Assembly (NCBI GenBank): GCA_004335635.1
Contig: QAXH01006101.1
Coordinates: 341 to 47,077 of the forward strand
Length of the DNA: 46,737 bases
Direction: 5' to 3'
Source: Chloromonas sp. AAM2
Taxonomy: Eukaryota; Chlorophyta; Chlorophyceae; Chlamydomonadales; Chlamydomonadaceae
Shown here: positions 23,770-35,330 of the stretch, piece after piece
Layout of the letters: the number at the start of each line of letters is the position of its first letter
Position numbering within the stretch: position 1 is the stretch's first letter
Position numbers and translations under genes: made by a program
Notes under the pieces: generated by a model
Seen by the model: the letters and a program-made list of their open reading frames with translations, nothing else
Told to the model about the DNA's origin: nothing
Databases searched by the model: none

Positions 23770-24192
23770 ATGCAGTCCTTGTCCGCACGCCAGCCCTTCC
23801 AGGCGGCAACTGCCGCCCCTGCGCGTGTGGCTGCCCGTGGCCAGCGCAGCGTGGTGGTGTCAGTCAAGCCCACTAAGGCTGCAGACTTTCGTGGCCTTTC
23901 AGATGAGGAGCTGATGACCAAGCTGGGCAACCTGAAGACGGAGATGGCGTCAGTGCGTTTCCTGCAGCGAACCCGAGGTGTGGCGGAGTTCAGCGGGGAG
24001 ACCATGCCCCAGCCAGACCCAGAGAAGACGCCCAAGGCAAACCTCAACAAGCACATTCGCAGACAGATTGCGCAGCTATGGACCATTTGGAGGGAGCGTC
24101 AGATTAAGGAAGGAGTAAATTCAAGGGAGAGCCGCAAGATGCAGGTTCGCTCGAGCTTGGGACTGTTCCCTCGCCAGAGTGGCCGGCAATGA
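23770..24192 (+). CDS. rpl29: Plastid large-subunit ribosomal protein uL29, nuclear encoded
   Basis: A single uninterrupted frame of 140 codons, ATG at 23770, TGA at 24190-24192. uL29 binds 23S rRNA near the peptide exit tunnel of the chloroplast ribosome. Residues 1 to about 35 ([20 protein letters not shown], then Arg/Val-rich) look like a chloroplast transit peptide. The core has the two uL29 helices: [20 protein letters not shown] followed by FLQRTRG, then [19 protein letters not shown] and GVNSRESRK. The insertion between helices ([20 protein letters not shown]) is long compared with bacteria. The tail after RESRK ([17 protein letters not shown]) is not one I recognise; ATGCAG|GTTCGC inside it could be a splice donor, so the last residues are uncertain. 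No introns are needed, unlike every neighbour. A TGTAA signal lies 200 bp downstream. Confidence 0.88.
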   Translation: MQSLSARQPFQAATAAPARVAARGQRSVVVSVKPTKAADFRGLSDEELMTKLGNLKTEMASVRFLQRTRGVAEFSGETMPQPDPEKTPKANLNKHIRRQIAQLWTIWRERQIKEGVNSRESRKMQVRSSLGLFPRQSGRQ

Positions 24193-26576
24193 GACAGTAG
24201 AAGCATCGAGAACTGTGACAATATTTGGCAGCATTTCGCTGACCAAGCTTGACAGAACCCTGGCCACATTCCAGGCGCATTTGTGCTCATTTTTGAACTA
24301 GCAGTCTTCATGTGCCCTGCATGCATGCGATTGCTAGATGACACAAGGCACTGATTTTGTTGCGTCTAGTCAGGTTCATATGGACTTTCATGTGTAATCT
24401 GTACCTACGCGTTCCTTACAGGCCAGGCCATGGCTGCGTCGCCCTGTAGGTACCAATCAGATGCACAGAGCAGCAGCAGCTTACGCAGAGATTGCTAGCG
24501 TAACATGATTTGGCATGCGCGTGTGCATGTTGCTGGAATTCAAACGTGTCAATGCCGCAGCAGCTCGCCTGCATATTGCAATAGCGTTGTACAAATGGAG
24601 GTCCTTTTGCAGGTGCGCTGGCCAGCATTCTTCCGACGTCCTTGAGAATCATGACCTGCCTGGTACCACCTGGTAAGGTGCACCTCAGCCACCGCATGTG
24701 TGAAGCAATGGACATATAGAAGGCTGCATGGTATCGGACTGGAAATCAGCAGTCATCTTCTGTTAGTGCTAGCCCATTGCACATACCTGTCTTTGTGCAA
24801 AGCATTTTGCATACTAATGATTTCACGAGTGCAGCATCGAGTGACCTGAAGGCAGTTTACAACTGACATATTATCGCGGCTTGCGGCAGATTGCAACATC
24901 ATATTCACCCGCCCTAATTGGTCGTTCAGGCGAGCTGGCTGAAATTTAGCCTCTGCATACCAAGGTAGCAAATCATGTAGATTTTAGGAGGTACTACTGG
25001 GTTGCTGCTGAAAGTCCAACACTGCAGCAATGCATGCTACTCAACCCTTTATGCCCAGCCTGCTCGAGTAGCTATAGCAAGTACCAGGGCAAAGGTTCAA
25101 CTTGCAATCATGATTGACCCGTAAGACCATAACCTTTAAGCTCTGCTTTGTCGTTTTGGGCTGCATACATGCCAGGAGGATCCTCGCCTCAAACCGCATG
25201 CCTTGACCAAGCAGCCATGCGCCCTCTGCATCGACCAGATACCAGACGACAGAGGGCACAATCAACACATTGTCCCAGGCATGTCATAAAATCAGTTTCA
25301 CTGCTCAGGGTTCAGTGTTTGGTCGGAATTGAAATTGGCAGCACTGGCATGTCACCAAGAAAAACTTTGGTCCCAAAGCACGCCCTGTGAATCGCTTGTG
25401 ATTGGCAGACGCTCAAACCAAACCGACAAATGTCTAGTGGTTGAGACACAGGCTTCACAGCTGAACAGGTAGTAACCAAACATGTCGGTTTAGACAAAGG
25501 CAAATAGACAAATGGAAAATTGGCAAGTGTCGAGGATCAGATACTAGGCCAATCGGCGACAAGGGCTGTTACTGTACCTGAAACGAGTCCAGACTGAGGT
25601 CTGCAGGTTTCTCAAGAAATTGGCAGCAAGGCAGGTTGTCAGGTGCATGCCACAAGTCAGCTTGCTCGGGCCAATTTACTTGGCCAGCCAGTTGTGTTTG
25701 CTGCGTTGTACAACTAAAGGAGCAGCAGGCTGAACATCAGCTTCTGTTGCGAGGTGTGTATGCATGGCAGCAGGGCTCCCTGGGAAGCATTGAAGCTGAA
25801 ACCACCAAAGTTCGCCCTGTTTACAGTGATGCGCGTGTGTGTCTGTTGGTACATTTAAGCATCACACAGCCTTGGACTGAGCGTCGACAGAAAACTTTCA
25901 GACTAACTGCAGAGCAACAGGACAAAGCCAGTAAACGGCATTGAGAGCGAGCTCTATTAACATGCAAAGCCCTTCTCCCTGTCAGTGACAACACACAACA
26001 ACTACGACAGGAAGCAGCGGGCCCCCTGGACTTTTCCAAGCGTTACTTAGTCATTCAAACCCGTTACATAGTCATTTGAACATCATTTGATGCGCATCAG
26101 GCAAATCAGTTACACAAACGTTTAGGGCCAAGTCCTTGATAAGTTCAAGTCACGTCATCATGGGCAAGTGAGGAAAGTGCGCCCAAGCCAACAGCAGGGC
26201 GGTTCTGGTCAAGGCACCGTCTCAATGGCAGTGGCCCGTGCAACATAGACAGGTGGCACAAAACCGAACAAGTACAGACCACCTCGCATCATTTGAGGCA
26301 ATTGTTACGTGTCACGTGGCCATGCCAGGAGTCAGTATCAATTCGCAGTGTTGTATTGTGAACAGTGCGAACGCTGGTCGTCAGTATCCAATCGCACACA
26401 GACCTCCAAGGGGCTGCCTGATGGGCTGCCGCTGGCCAGGCAGAGCATTTTCAGGTCTCATAGTGACAGTCCGGTCATTCATTCATGCAGCTGTGTCCAA
26501 CAACAAAGCGCCTTCGAAAACCACCAATCCTGAGCCAAAAAGGCGATACTGGCTGTACATCATGCATGAAGTGGCT
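24193..26576. other. Intergenic stretch, 3' flanks of L29 and of the PWWP gene
   Basis: I see no exon chain here on either strand. Open frames are at most about 150 codons, lack splice support and show no motifs. The minus-strand TTACA at 26110-26114 (TGTAA) could serve the PWWP gene, 463 bp after its stop. Confidence 0.6.
24393..24397 (+). terminator. Putative polyadenylation signal TGTAA of the L29 gene
   Basis: TGTAA lies 200 bp after the L29 stop, the first on this strand and at a typical distance for a chlorophycean 3' UTR. Confidence 0.5.
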
Positions 26577-29500
26577 TCATGCAGGGGACACGAGGCACCT
26601 GGCCGCCTGAGGTGGAGGTGCCGCCGCCGCCTGTCCATGCGCCACACATGCCGTTTCGCCATTCCCGCCACCACATGTGTTCACCATCACGTGTGCATCA
26701 TGTGCCGCACCTGACACAGGTGGTTGCTGTTGAACAGCCTCAGCTGCCGGACGGGCCACGGCTTCAGCTGCCCGTGGCAATGGCAGTGGGGACATCGGCA
26801 GGCTCAAGGCAGCTGGGATGCAGCTGAGAGCGCGGAGCGCTGCTGCTGCAGCTGGAGCCACAGCTGCCAGCGGCTGCGCCAGCTGCTGAAGCGCCTCAAT
26901 CTCTTGCTCCTCCAACCCACCCAGCAGTCCCAGCCGGCGCGGTGCACGCGGGCTTTCCTTGCCACCCTCCTTTCCAGTTTTACCACCATCACCACCTTCT
27001 CCATCACTATCTGACTCTTCCTCTTCGTCTCCAGACCCGCCTAGCAACAGCAGCAAGGTTGCAGCAGCTGCTGCCACGCCGGCGTAGGCCGAGAGACTCC
27101 CGCTTGCAGGTGCAGTGTGAGAAGCGGCCGAGGGGCGCAGTGTGACTGCAGCCTGCAGTGTGTGGTTGGCGATGTGGGTTGCGGCCGCTGCGTCGCAGGC
27201 TGCTAGCGTCTCCCTGGCAGCGCACAGCAGGTGCTGCAGGGGTTCGGAACGCAACTGGGATTCGCCTGACGTGAGGGCTGCGGGGGAAAGGGAGGTCACC
27301 ATGGCACGCGTAGCCACTGCTGCAGCCTGCAAAAACAGACAAGCTAGAATCAGCATACATTGCACCTCTAGCAAACAACCGAAAGCAGCATTAGCAGTTG
27401 CGCTCAAACCGGCTGGACGAGCTAAATCAGAAGTTCAGTGCCTGTTCAACAAGGCATGATGGAATCAAACTGCAACACAATTAAATGATGCACTCATAGT
27501 ACATCAATAAATCTGCACATGCCTGTGTGCGACAAAAGCCGGCCTCTGCACATTGCACTGCATGGGTCCTTACTCAGCATTACTCGCTTTGTGCACTTCA
27601 TGGGGCGAGCAACACTCTGCGGGACCTCAAACTATCATTGAACTCACTTCCAACAGAGGGACCGTTTAGAGCTAGAGGAGGTAATCAAGCCGCATCCGCA
27701 TATGACTGCGGTAATGAGAACAATATGCTGCGTCAGCTTGAAAGGTGCGCACCTTGTCCCGGAGTGCAGCAAGCACCTCCATGGCCCCCGGGTTGAGTGG
27801 CCCCTGCGGGTGGTGCTTGGCCGCCGGCAGGCCGCGCACCGCCTCGGCCGCCCCCGCCAGCTGCGCCGCCACCACCTGCAGGTGCTGGCCCTCTGGCGTC
27901 TGCGGCAGGCAGCAACGCAGCGGTGCGTGAGCTGTGCTGCACAGCTTGTCAAATGACCAATCAGTGTGTGCTATCATTCAGGCCCGCCTTGGTTCCATAA
28001 TTGTTGCGTCTAAATACAGGCTGCCAGGCCAGATGCAGAACTCTGGGCCCAATCGCTACTGTTGATTAGGCCTGCCTAGGGGCAATGACAATCGTGGCTA
28101 AGCGTCAGGGCAAGGTGAACAAGCACATGCATGCAGGTCAAGTGCCAAAGCTTGTTGACCTTTGACCTGGCCCAGTTGAGAACATAAGTAAAGGCTGCAT
28201 GGGCGGGTGTTCTGCCTTGCACCCACCTGGGACCTGACGTATGGCGAGTCCAGTTGAGGAGTGGTCGGTGCTGCTGGCGTGGGTAGCAGCAAGTTAGGAA
28301 CGTACTCGCTGCCATTTCCATGCCCGCCGCCGCCTTCACCCTTCCGCTGCGTTCGCACACCACCACCGTTTGAGGTGGGGCAGCTGGCGCGGGAAAGGAT
28401 AGCTGCCATTGGTTGTGGTTGTGGTGGTGGGGGTGGTGCGCCCGCATCATTGGGCTCTGGTGAGATGGGAATGACGGTTGAGGGCGGGGCGGGTGGCTGC
28501 TGCGGCCAAGACGGCCGCCTGAAAGCAGCCGTTGGCTCAACGGGAGCCAGCATGGAGTATGGTGGAGGGTGTGTAGAAGGGCGTGGGGAGTGAAGTTCAG
28601 TGGCTTGCGGGGGCGGGAGCCGTTTCCCAATTCGTCTTGAGACTGGGAAGGGTAAACCTGGGGCGGCAGCACTGGCAGTGGCAGCTGCTGCTGTTGCTGC
28701 TGCTGGCGTTGCCGGGAATGTGGTGCAGTTGCTGGGCTATTCAGGCGCTCACCAGCACCGCCTGTGCTGCCGCCACCTTTTGTGCATGGCTGCAGGCCAA
28801 GGGCCATCAGTGCTGAAGCACCACGTGGCCCCAAGTGCTGCAGCAAGTGCGCCAGCCCTCGCTCAATCCTCGGCTTTCTCCAAGCCTTGCTGGTCCCTGC
28901 TGCTGCTGCTGCATTAGCTGACTTGGCCTCTGCTTCTTTACTACGGGCAGCAGCAGCCCTGGAGGCAGCCTTGCTTGGGCTGCCCGCTCGAACTTCGACC
29001 AGCAGTACACCCTGCTGCCTGCCAGACGCGCTCTCCTCTTGCTGACCCCCGCCTTGCCCCCTGTTGCCGTTGCCTGGCTGCAGCATGTGCAACGCAGCGG
29101 CCAGACGCATGCCACAGGCGCTCCCATGCAAGCCGTCCTCAGCCATTGGGCTGCCATCCTGTGCAGACCAATGAGCAGCCTCCTGCCGCCCATGATTAGT
29201 TTGAATTGGCTGCAGCATGCCGAGGTAAAGGCAATCGCTGCTGCGACGATCCGACCCTGCTGCGCCTGCATGTGCACGCGGCTGTGGTGGACCCATGCTT
29301 CCCGACCCTGCCGCCCCGCCATCCGTCTCCCTGCCGCTTGTGTTGCTACGGGACAGCTGTCGCTGTGCAGCTGCTGCCGCTGCAGCTGCTCCCTCAGCAG
29401 TCGGGCTGACCGGGTTCAAGCTCGGGTGAGACCGCAGCGGAGTCGGTTTGTAACTGCCATTTTGCAGCATAGGGTGAGCAAAGGGGTCGGCGGGATCGTA

Positions 29501-32500
29501 AGGGGTGACGCGGGAAGACCATGCTGGGCGCTTGGGCGGTTGCGCTGGTGCCTGCACTGGTGGCGACAGTGGCGGCTGTTGGCCGCTGCTGCTGATGGAC
29601 CTGTGCCGGCTGATGGCAGCGGCGGCGGGGCTTGGGGCAGGGCCGACGCGTGTAGGATGGTGGGCCGCTGCAGACGTGTCTGGCCCGCCCTCACTAGGAA
29701 TGCGCATGCGCTTGAGTGGCGGGGCGCCAGGCCGGTGCAGGCCGAGGGTTGCCAGTGAACCATTACTGGCGTCACTGTGCTGGGATGTGAACCCATCAGA
29801 TGCAGGACGCTTCAACACGGCCGTGCCGCCGTTGGCACGAGGCGAGGGCAAGGCTGGCCTCTTCAGGCCTGTGATTGCTGGTGAAATGCCATAGGTGGCA
29901 AGCAGGGCTGCACTAGGGCTTTGGGGAGGCTGTGGCGCCCCACCTGCCGCTGAGGCAAAGCCTCCTATCCTGGGCGAGGGTGGCATGACAAATAGCTCAC
30001 TGCCAGACCCTGAAATGCGGCCCCCGTTCAACACTGCTGGGCGTGCTGGGGCTGTGAGCTGCAGTAGCGCGTGTGGAACAGTTAGAGAGAGCATCAGCTG
30101 CTGTGGCCCCAACGCCTGCCAACCCTCCACCACCGGCCCTGGCAAGTGCTGCTTCTCCCCCTTCTCTGCCTTTTCACCGTTCTTACCCTCGCTAGTACCG
30201 TGGGCCCCATGGGCACGCTCCTGCTTAACTGCCATCCCTGCTGCATCTGCAGCAGCTTGGTTACCGTGCAAGGGTGCTGGCGGCAAGGGCATCAGCTGCT
30301 GCAGCACAGTGTGCAATCCGCCCACACGGTATTGCACCATGGGCATGCTTTGTGGCGACGCTGGCAAGGAGCCGGCATGACCCAATGCATTGGCTTGCAT
30401 TGACGTGGCCGTCGCCAATGGCATTGTGCTGTTCACCGACACCAACTGTACGTTGACTGCACACGTGAATGGCAGCACCTGCCCATTGACACACAGCACG
30501 AGATCTGCTGCGGCCGAGCCCACTATGCTGCCACCACCAGCCGTCCGCCGAGCCTGACCGTTTTCCAGTGTGTTTCGAGTTTCCGTTGATGGTGCAGGGC
30601 TCAGAGGTGCCTGTTGTGCAGCTGCTGCGTCTTGCTGGTGAAGCAGCTGCATGACGGGCACCAGCGCTCGTGCTACCTCCTCTGGCAGTGAGAGGCTGTG
30701 TGTGCCTGGCTGAAGGCCCATGGGTTTGGAGTTGCGCCTGGAGGGCTGGCGAGGCGAACTGGGAACTAGATTGAAATCCGTGTGTGGAGTTGAGGTTGCT
30801 GCTGCCTGCACCATGGCTGTGAGGGCAGTCTGGCGGCGTGCCAAGTCTAAGGAGGTGAGCTGCTGGCGTGCTGACAGTTCCTGTTCGGGCGTCAATGAAA
30901 CAGCCTGCAATAGCCATGACAAGTAAAGTGGGTGTGCTTCCACTGTCATTGTGTACATACTTTGCAGTTCTAGCCTACTTGTTTGTGCATCGCCCCGTAT
31001 TCAAGTACAATGTAGCTTGGACACTGTGATGAAAAGCTGCAATTGAACCGGCATGCATGCCTGTAGAGAGCAGAATGTTGCGTGAACGGATAAGCAAGTG
31101 AACTGATGTACAAGATGGGACGGTAGGTTTTCGTAGTTCAGAACACCATAGATGAACTGTCATTCTGACCTTGGAAAATGAGCAGGTCATAGGTCACTCT
31201 GGCAACTCACCAGTGACGAGCCCCTAGCAAGATCTCTGAGCCATGAAAGAGAGTCTCTGGCGTCCACTGTATGGACATCTGCAGCTGTGGCAGTCGCCTC
31301 ATGCAGGTATTCAGGCCAGGCAGGAATGCTGTAGCCACCCTTGGACGAGCTGTCACGGCTGGCACGTGGTGTGTGGCTGTTGACATCAGCAACAGATGAA
31401 GGCTCCCGGCTAGCGCCAGACGCACCATTGTTGCATGCGCTGCCTGCAGCCTCGGCTGCCCTGGTGCTGCTGCGGCTGGGCATGCTACCACCACCTGCCC
31501 CGCTACCGTTTGTGCCATGCATCGAGTGGTTATTGTTAGCACCTTTCTGCAGAGAAAGCATCAATGGCTGCGCCCTTGGATGCTGCTGCAAGCCGTAAAC
31601 GACCTCAGCACCAGCTGCAGGAGGGTTTCCATGGCGAGCATGGAGCTGGGCGGGCGGGTTGTGCTTGGCTAGCACGGGGCGCCCCTTGCTCCGTTCGAAC
31701 GCCTCCCTGGCCTCCTCGATAGCTTGTTGCCATACCTGCAAGGACGCCAGTGTGGCCGCACCGCCTGACAGGTCGGAAAACGCTCTGTTGCTACTGCCTC
31801 TGAAGCCGGGCAAGACAGAGCCAATGGCAACATTGCGACAGCTTCAGCGTACGCGACAGGCAAATCTGATTTTGGTGCGAGCAATCGGGTGAATTTTCCC
31901 GTGTCCCCAGCCCAATTTCACGCGACTGGACAGCAAGCATGCCACAGCTGCGACGGCGCTTGTGGCATCCGACCGCCGCCTTGTGCTATCAGACATTCAA
32001 AAAGCTTGTAGTTGCAAAACAACTCAAACCTAGTGCCTCAGCACTCTGCTGCAAGCGTCGATCCCCAAACCCTCGTTTGGAATGTGTTGCCCCCGCTGGC
32101 GCGCTGCAGCTGTTTGATCATCAATCAGCTCACTAACAAACAGCCAGCATCAACATAGTCGCCAGTGTATCTGAGTCGCTTGCACAATTCCAGTCAACAC
32201 AGATTCCGTCAGACCCTAGCTGGTTTTCATGCCACGCACCTTGCCCCCTCTGGCTCGAGCACATTCAGGATAACCAGCGTCGAACTCTATAACGCGCTGT
32301 GCCGGCAGCCAGGACCACTGCATGCAAAAAAAACATCGCGATTGAGCGGGTTGTCTGAGAGCGGGAGACGGAAGCACAGTCGCAGCAGAATTGCAGCCTA
32401 GCAGCTCACCTTGTTGTTCCCATACAGACATACAAGGGAGTGGCCGGGAAGCTGTTTACAATAAGCTTCATCGCCTGAGTCCGCTGCACTGGCGATCTGC

Positions 32501-32568
32501 CCGGGCCACCAGAGCCCCTTATGGCCAGGTAGGCGCGCAAACACAATCGTACCAACCTTGAACTTCAT
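26577..32568 (-). CDS. Large low-complexity protein with an N-terminal PWWP domain
   Basis: Minus-strand exons: 32568-32410 (53 codons, ATG start), 32317-32240 (26), about 31799-31211, 30904-28227, 27899-27753 (49) and 27326-26577 (249 codons plus stop), roughly 1425 residues. Exons 1-2 encode a PWWP domain (VGTIVFARLPGHKGLWWPGQ; LVCLYGNNKWSWLPAQRVIE), a reader of methylated histone tails and DNA, so a nuclear chromatin role is likely. The rest is Ser/Pro/Ala/Gln/Gly-rich with poly-Gln and poly-Ala runs, basic patches and an acidic block (SGDEEEESDSDGEGGDGG) in the last exon, and no second domain I can name. Two joins are unresolved. Exon 2 ends in phase 0, while the exon 3 acceptors seen demand phase 2. 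The long exon 4 enters in phase 0 but its end is one base off the phase required by exon 5; a 122-nt intron (28536-28657) would repair this. The gene diverges from mL43. Confidence 0.75.
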
Positions 32569-32829
32569 GTTGATGCTCTCATCCTAACACGGACTCTGAC
32601 ACGCAGTGTCGCGCCATCGGCCACATCAAGAAACACAGTCGGTTTTCGCGCTAGGTTTTGCGGCTCATCCTCCACAGCCCGTACATGACATGAAGGCATA
32701 TGAGGCTCCACTAGACATCTGTTGTATTTCATCAAAAGCCATCTAGTAACCCAGTCATTGGTGACCCTCATACCAGACGCCACCAGAGCTTGCATAGTCA
32801 CATAAAGAGCGTTTGTACCACTTTGGCCG
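32569..32829. promoter_or_regulatory. Probable bidirectional promoter of PWWP and mL43 genes
   Basis: The two divergent ATG codons are 261 bp apart. A minus-strand open frame (32565-32906) spans the interval, but it overlaps mL43 exon 1 antisense and contains no motif. The promoter role is inferred from position. Confidence 0.45.
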
Positions 32830-35042
32830 ATGGCCAAATATGGTGTGTGGATGCTGGAGCGTCTGCTGCTTACATACTCTGAGCAGGGGGGTAGCTCGCG
32901 TGGCATGAGGTAGGGCCAAGTAACCTTAATAAAAGATCAGATTAGACATCACGCTGCACGGGTGCAGATCGTAAGCATGAGAAAGGTACGAGTTAAGCGA
33001 GCTTCGATGCACGTGCAGTTCATGCCATGCCATGCCATGAGTGCATGCACCCCATGAAAGCGCCATCATGCAACCTGCCAGTGCCGCCATGCTGCATGGC
33101 TTCTGGAAGCACTGCCGCGCTGTCTGCTGCCGGCACAGGCAGCTTCTCGAGGTGCAGGTTGGCCAATGGCACTTTCTGCACCCATGTGCTATCCATCCCA
33201 TGCTTCCCTTGGCTGCAATCCATATCTAGTCTGTGCGCTGAGACCAACATTCTCCGTTCTGTCATCTGAGGCTGCAGCTCAAGACTGTGCGCCGGTGTCA
33301 GTTTTGCTGGCTGATAACTGTGCACGGAGCAGATACGCCAGTGCTCAGCAAATTCACGTTCAGTGCACACACACACACACGCGCGCACACACGCACGCAC
33401 GCACACGCACGCACGCACACACTCTCTCTCTCATTCTGGCCAACAGGTAAGCTAGACTCAGAATGCGAGTATGCTGCTGTTGCATATGGATTCTGTTCGA
33501 CTTGTCGGACAATACAGGTGTGAACAGACACTCACTCACTCCCACTTGTTGCATTTTGCACTTTGCTGCAGGGCCTTTATCCAGGACGGGTTGCCGCAGC
33601 TCAAGGCCCACAACCCGCAGCTTGAAACTGTAGCACAAGCCTCACCGCGTATGATGATGCATCCCTACCTAAAGGCCTACTATCGTGAGTACGTAGGTTG
33701 TCATTTCCCAGCATCTGTTTACCACAGGGGCAAGTTTGGGACCTGTGGGTGGGTGCGGTGTTGTCACAGCGTGCGCACACGCCTATGGTATGCGATGTCA
33801 GCAACTGCCCACCAGTCAGTCTGTCAGCATGATTATCTACACTTCTGTGCATAGGGTATTCCGTTGGTGTGGCCAAACATGTTGGCATGTTCAAGTACAG
33901 CCATGTGTATGTATGGCAACCTTGCGTCACGAGTGCCGTGCATGCTATTCATTTGAGGGGTTATGTATGAATATTCTGATCGTGCATGTGCAGCACTGGC
34001 ATGTCACATGAGGCCCTTAAAGCTGTGCCTGTCAAGTTAAGTGTAACTTTAGATGTGCCTAATAAGCATCTGGCTTCCCTGATCCTTTGCAGTGACCCAA
34101 CCCATGTCGGTGCAGAGGCAGGGCAGGGCATCACTCCTAGGGGTGTGACCTGAGGGGTGTGACCTGAGGGGTGTGACCTGAGGAGTGTGACCTGAGGAGT
34201 GTGACCTGAGGGGTGTGACGTGCGGGGTGTGACCTGAGGGGTGTGACCCGAGGGGTGTGACCCGAGGGGTGTGACCTGAGGGGTGTGACCCGAGGGGTGT
34301 GGTCAGAGGGGTGTGACCTGAGGGGTGTGACCTGAGGGGTGTGACCTGAGGGGTGTAACCTGAGGGGTGCAGTGGTGATAACATGATGCTGTGCTTGGCT
34401 AAACGTGTCTGCAGGCAACGGCCGGTCACGAGAGGTATGTGTGAAGAACATGCAGCCAGACGCAATCGCTGAGCAAGTGTACTGGCTGCGCAATTCACAT
34501 GGAAGGAGCGAGGTGCGTATTGCGGAGTGTGGTATAATGAGCACATGGTGCCAGGCGTAGCGTAGGATGGTGTCAGGCATGGAGTGAGACGGGCAGTGTA
34601 ACCAGGGACGACACTTGAATTGTTTGCTGGCACATGGAATCTTTCAGCACGTGCTACATATGTCTAGCAGCAGTGCAGGTCAACCCATGTGACACATCAT
34701 GTGGCACACCTGGCTTCTGAATGACTAGTGAATGAATTGTCGGTTTTTAGGGTACTAAGGAGTCTGCTCAGGAGCTTTTGACCGCAACTGTGCCAGCTCT
34801 TGACTGCATGAAGCCAGTGGCGAGAGGCAGGCACTCGTTGGTACCACTGCAGCACATTGCCTGCCTGCCTCTGCATTGCAGTCTGTTCTGTTCTGATCTC
34901 ACTCTGCATTGCCCTTTCTCTCACTGCCATCTGTAACTACAAGTATCTGTATCTCTCACCGGTGCTTGCCACCGACGTTTCTCTGCATTTGTCTTGTCCT
35001 TCGAGCAAGGGATTTCGAGGCTTTCCGCTTCACTAACTGACT

Positions 35043-35086
<44 letters not shown>

Positions 35087-35330
35087 ATGCGTGCGTGCGT
35101 GCCCTTTTGTTCCTTGATCGCATGAAGGCATTCAAATGAAGCGCTGACTAACGACCTGTGTGTCGTGTTGTGTCATGCAGAAAGACCGTGTGGTGCCGAG
35201 CCGCCACTTGAGCCGCCAGCCCAGCATCCAGGGGCCCTGGACCGGGAAGACGTTTGCAGCAGAGTTGCAGTCAGAGAATGAGCGTAGACTAGCTAGAGCA
35301 GCAGCGCTGGTGCCGGGTGGACCCGGGTGA
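32830..35330 (+). CDS. mrpl43: Mitochondrial large-subunit ribosomal protein mL43
   Basis: Four exons join cleanly: 32830-32909, 33572-33684, 34415-34512 and 35181-35330, giving 146 residues. mL43 belongs to the L51/S25/CI-B8 thioredoxin-like fold family and is part of the mitochondrial ribosome. The start MAKYGVWMLERLLLTYSEQG followed by GSSRGMRAFIQDGLPQLK matches the family's N-terminus (YCDWGGSSRGIRAF type in animals). NPQLETVAQ and HPYLKAYYRNGRSREVCVKN follow, and then the typical Pro-Ser-Ile-Gln-Gly-Pro-Trp ending (RQPSIQGPWTG). A 25-residue tail rich in Glu, Arg and Ala (ELQSENERRLARAAAL) extends it. Exon 1 is too short for simple ORF finding and was located by motif and phase (ATG AG|G). 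Each of the three introns contains a different satellite repeat. Confidence 0.93.
33365..33432. repeat. (CA)n/(CG)n/(CT)n microsatellite in mL43 intron 1
   Basis: A compound alternating purine-pyrimidine tract: CA units, then GCGC and CGCA units, ending in CT units. Such sequence can adopt Z-DNA. Confidence 0.9.
34140..34369. repeat. 14-bp minisatellite, about 16 units, in mL43 intron 2
   Basis: Units of the form ggggtgtgacctga repeat head to tail, with variants (gacccga, gacgtgc, gagtgtg, ggtcaga). The tract lies about 45 bp upstream of the acceptor of mL43 exon 3. It produces artefactual minus-strand frames with a recurring HTP-type peptide. Confidence 0.95.
35044..35102. repeat. (TG)n/(TGCG)n microsatellite in mL43 intron 3
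   Basis: TG units are followed by about twelve TGCG units with one TGCA interruption, 78 bp before mL43 exon 4. Like the intron 1 tract it is alternating purine-pyrimidine. Confidence 0.9.

Noticed and set aside
29039..29758. Plus-strand open frame of 239 codons
   Set aside because: Shadow of the long low-complexity PWWP exon; its Cys/Arg/Trp-rich composition is typical of an antisense frame.
32565..32906. Minus-strand frame of 113 codons
   Set aside because: It covers the divergent promoter and is antisense to mL43 exon 1; the PWWP start at 32568 lies at its far end in a different frame.
33298..33638. Cys/Val/Arg-rich repetitive frames
   Set aside because: They are translations of the CA/CG microsatellite in mL43 intron 1.
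34140..34369. CRISPR-like regular repeat
   Set aside because: Units are 14 bp, contiguous and without spacers, in a eukaryotic intron; it is a minisatellite.
34049..34633. Minus-strand frame encoding a repetitive HTP/RSHPSG peptide
   Set aside because: It is a translation of the 14-bp minisatellite inside an mL43 intron; all frames are open because the unit lacks stops.
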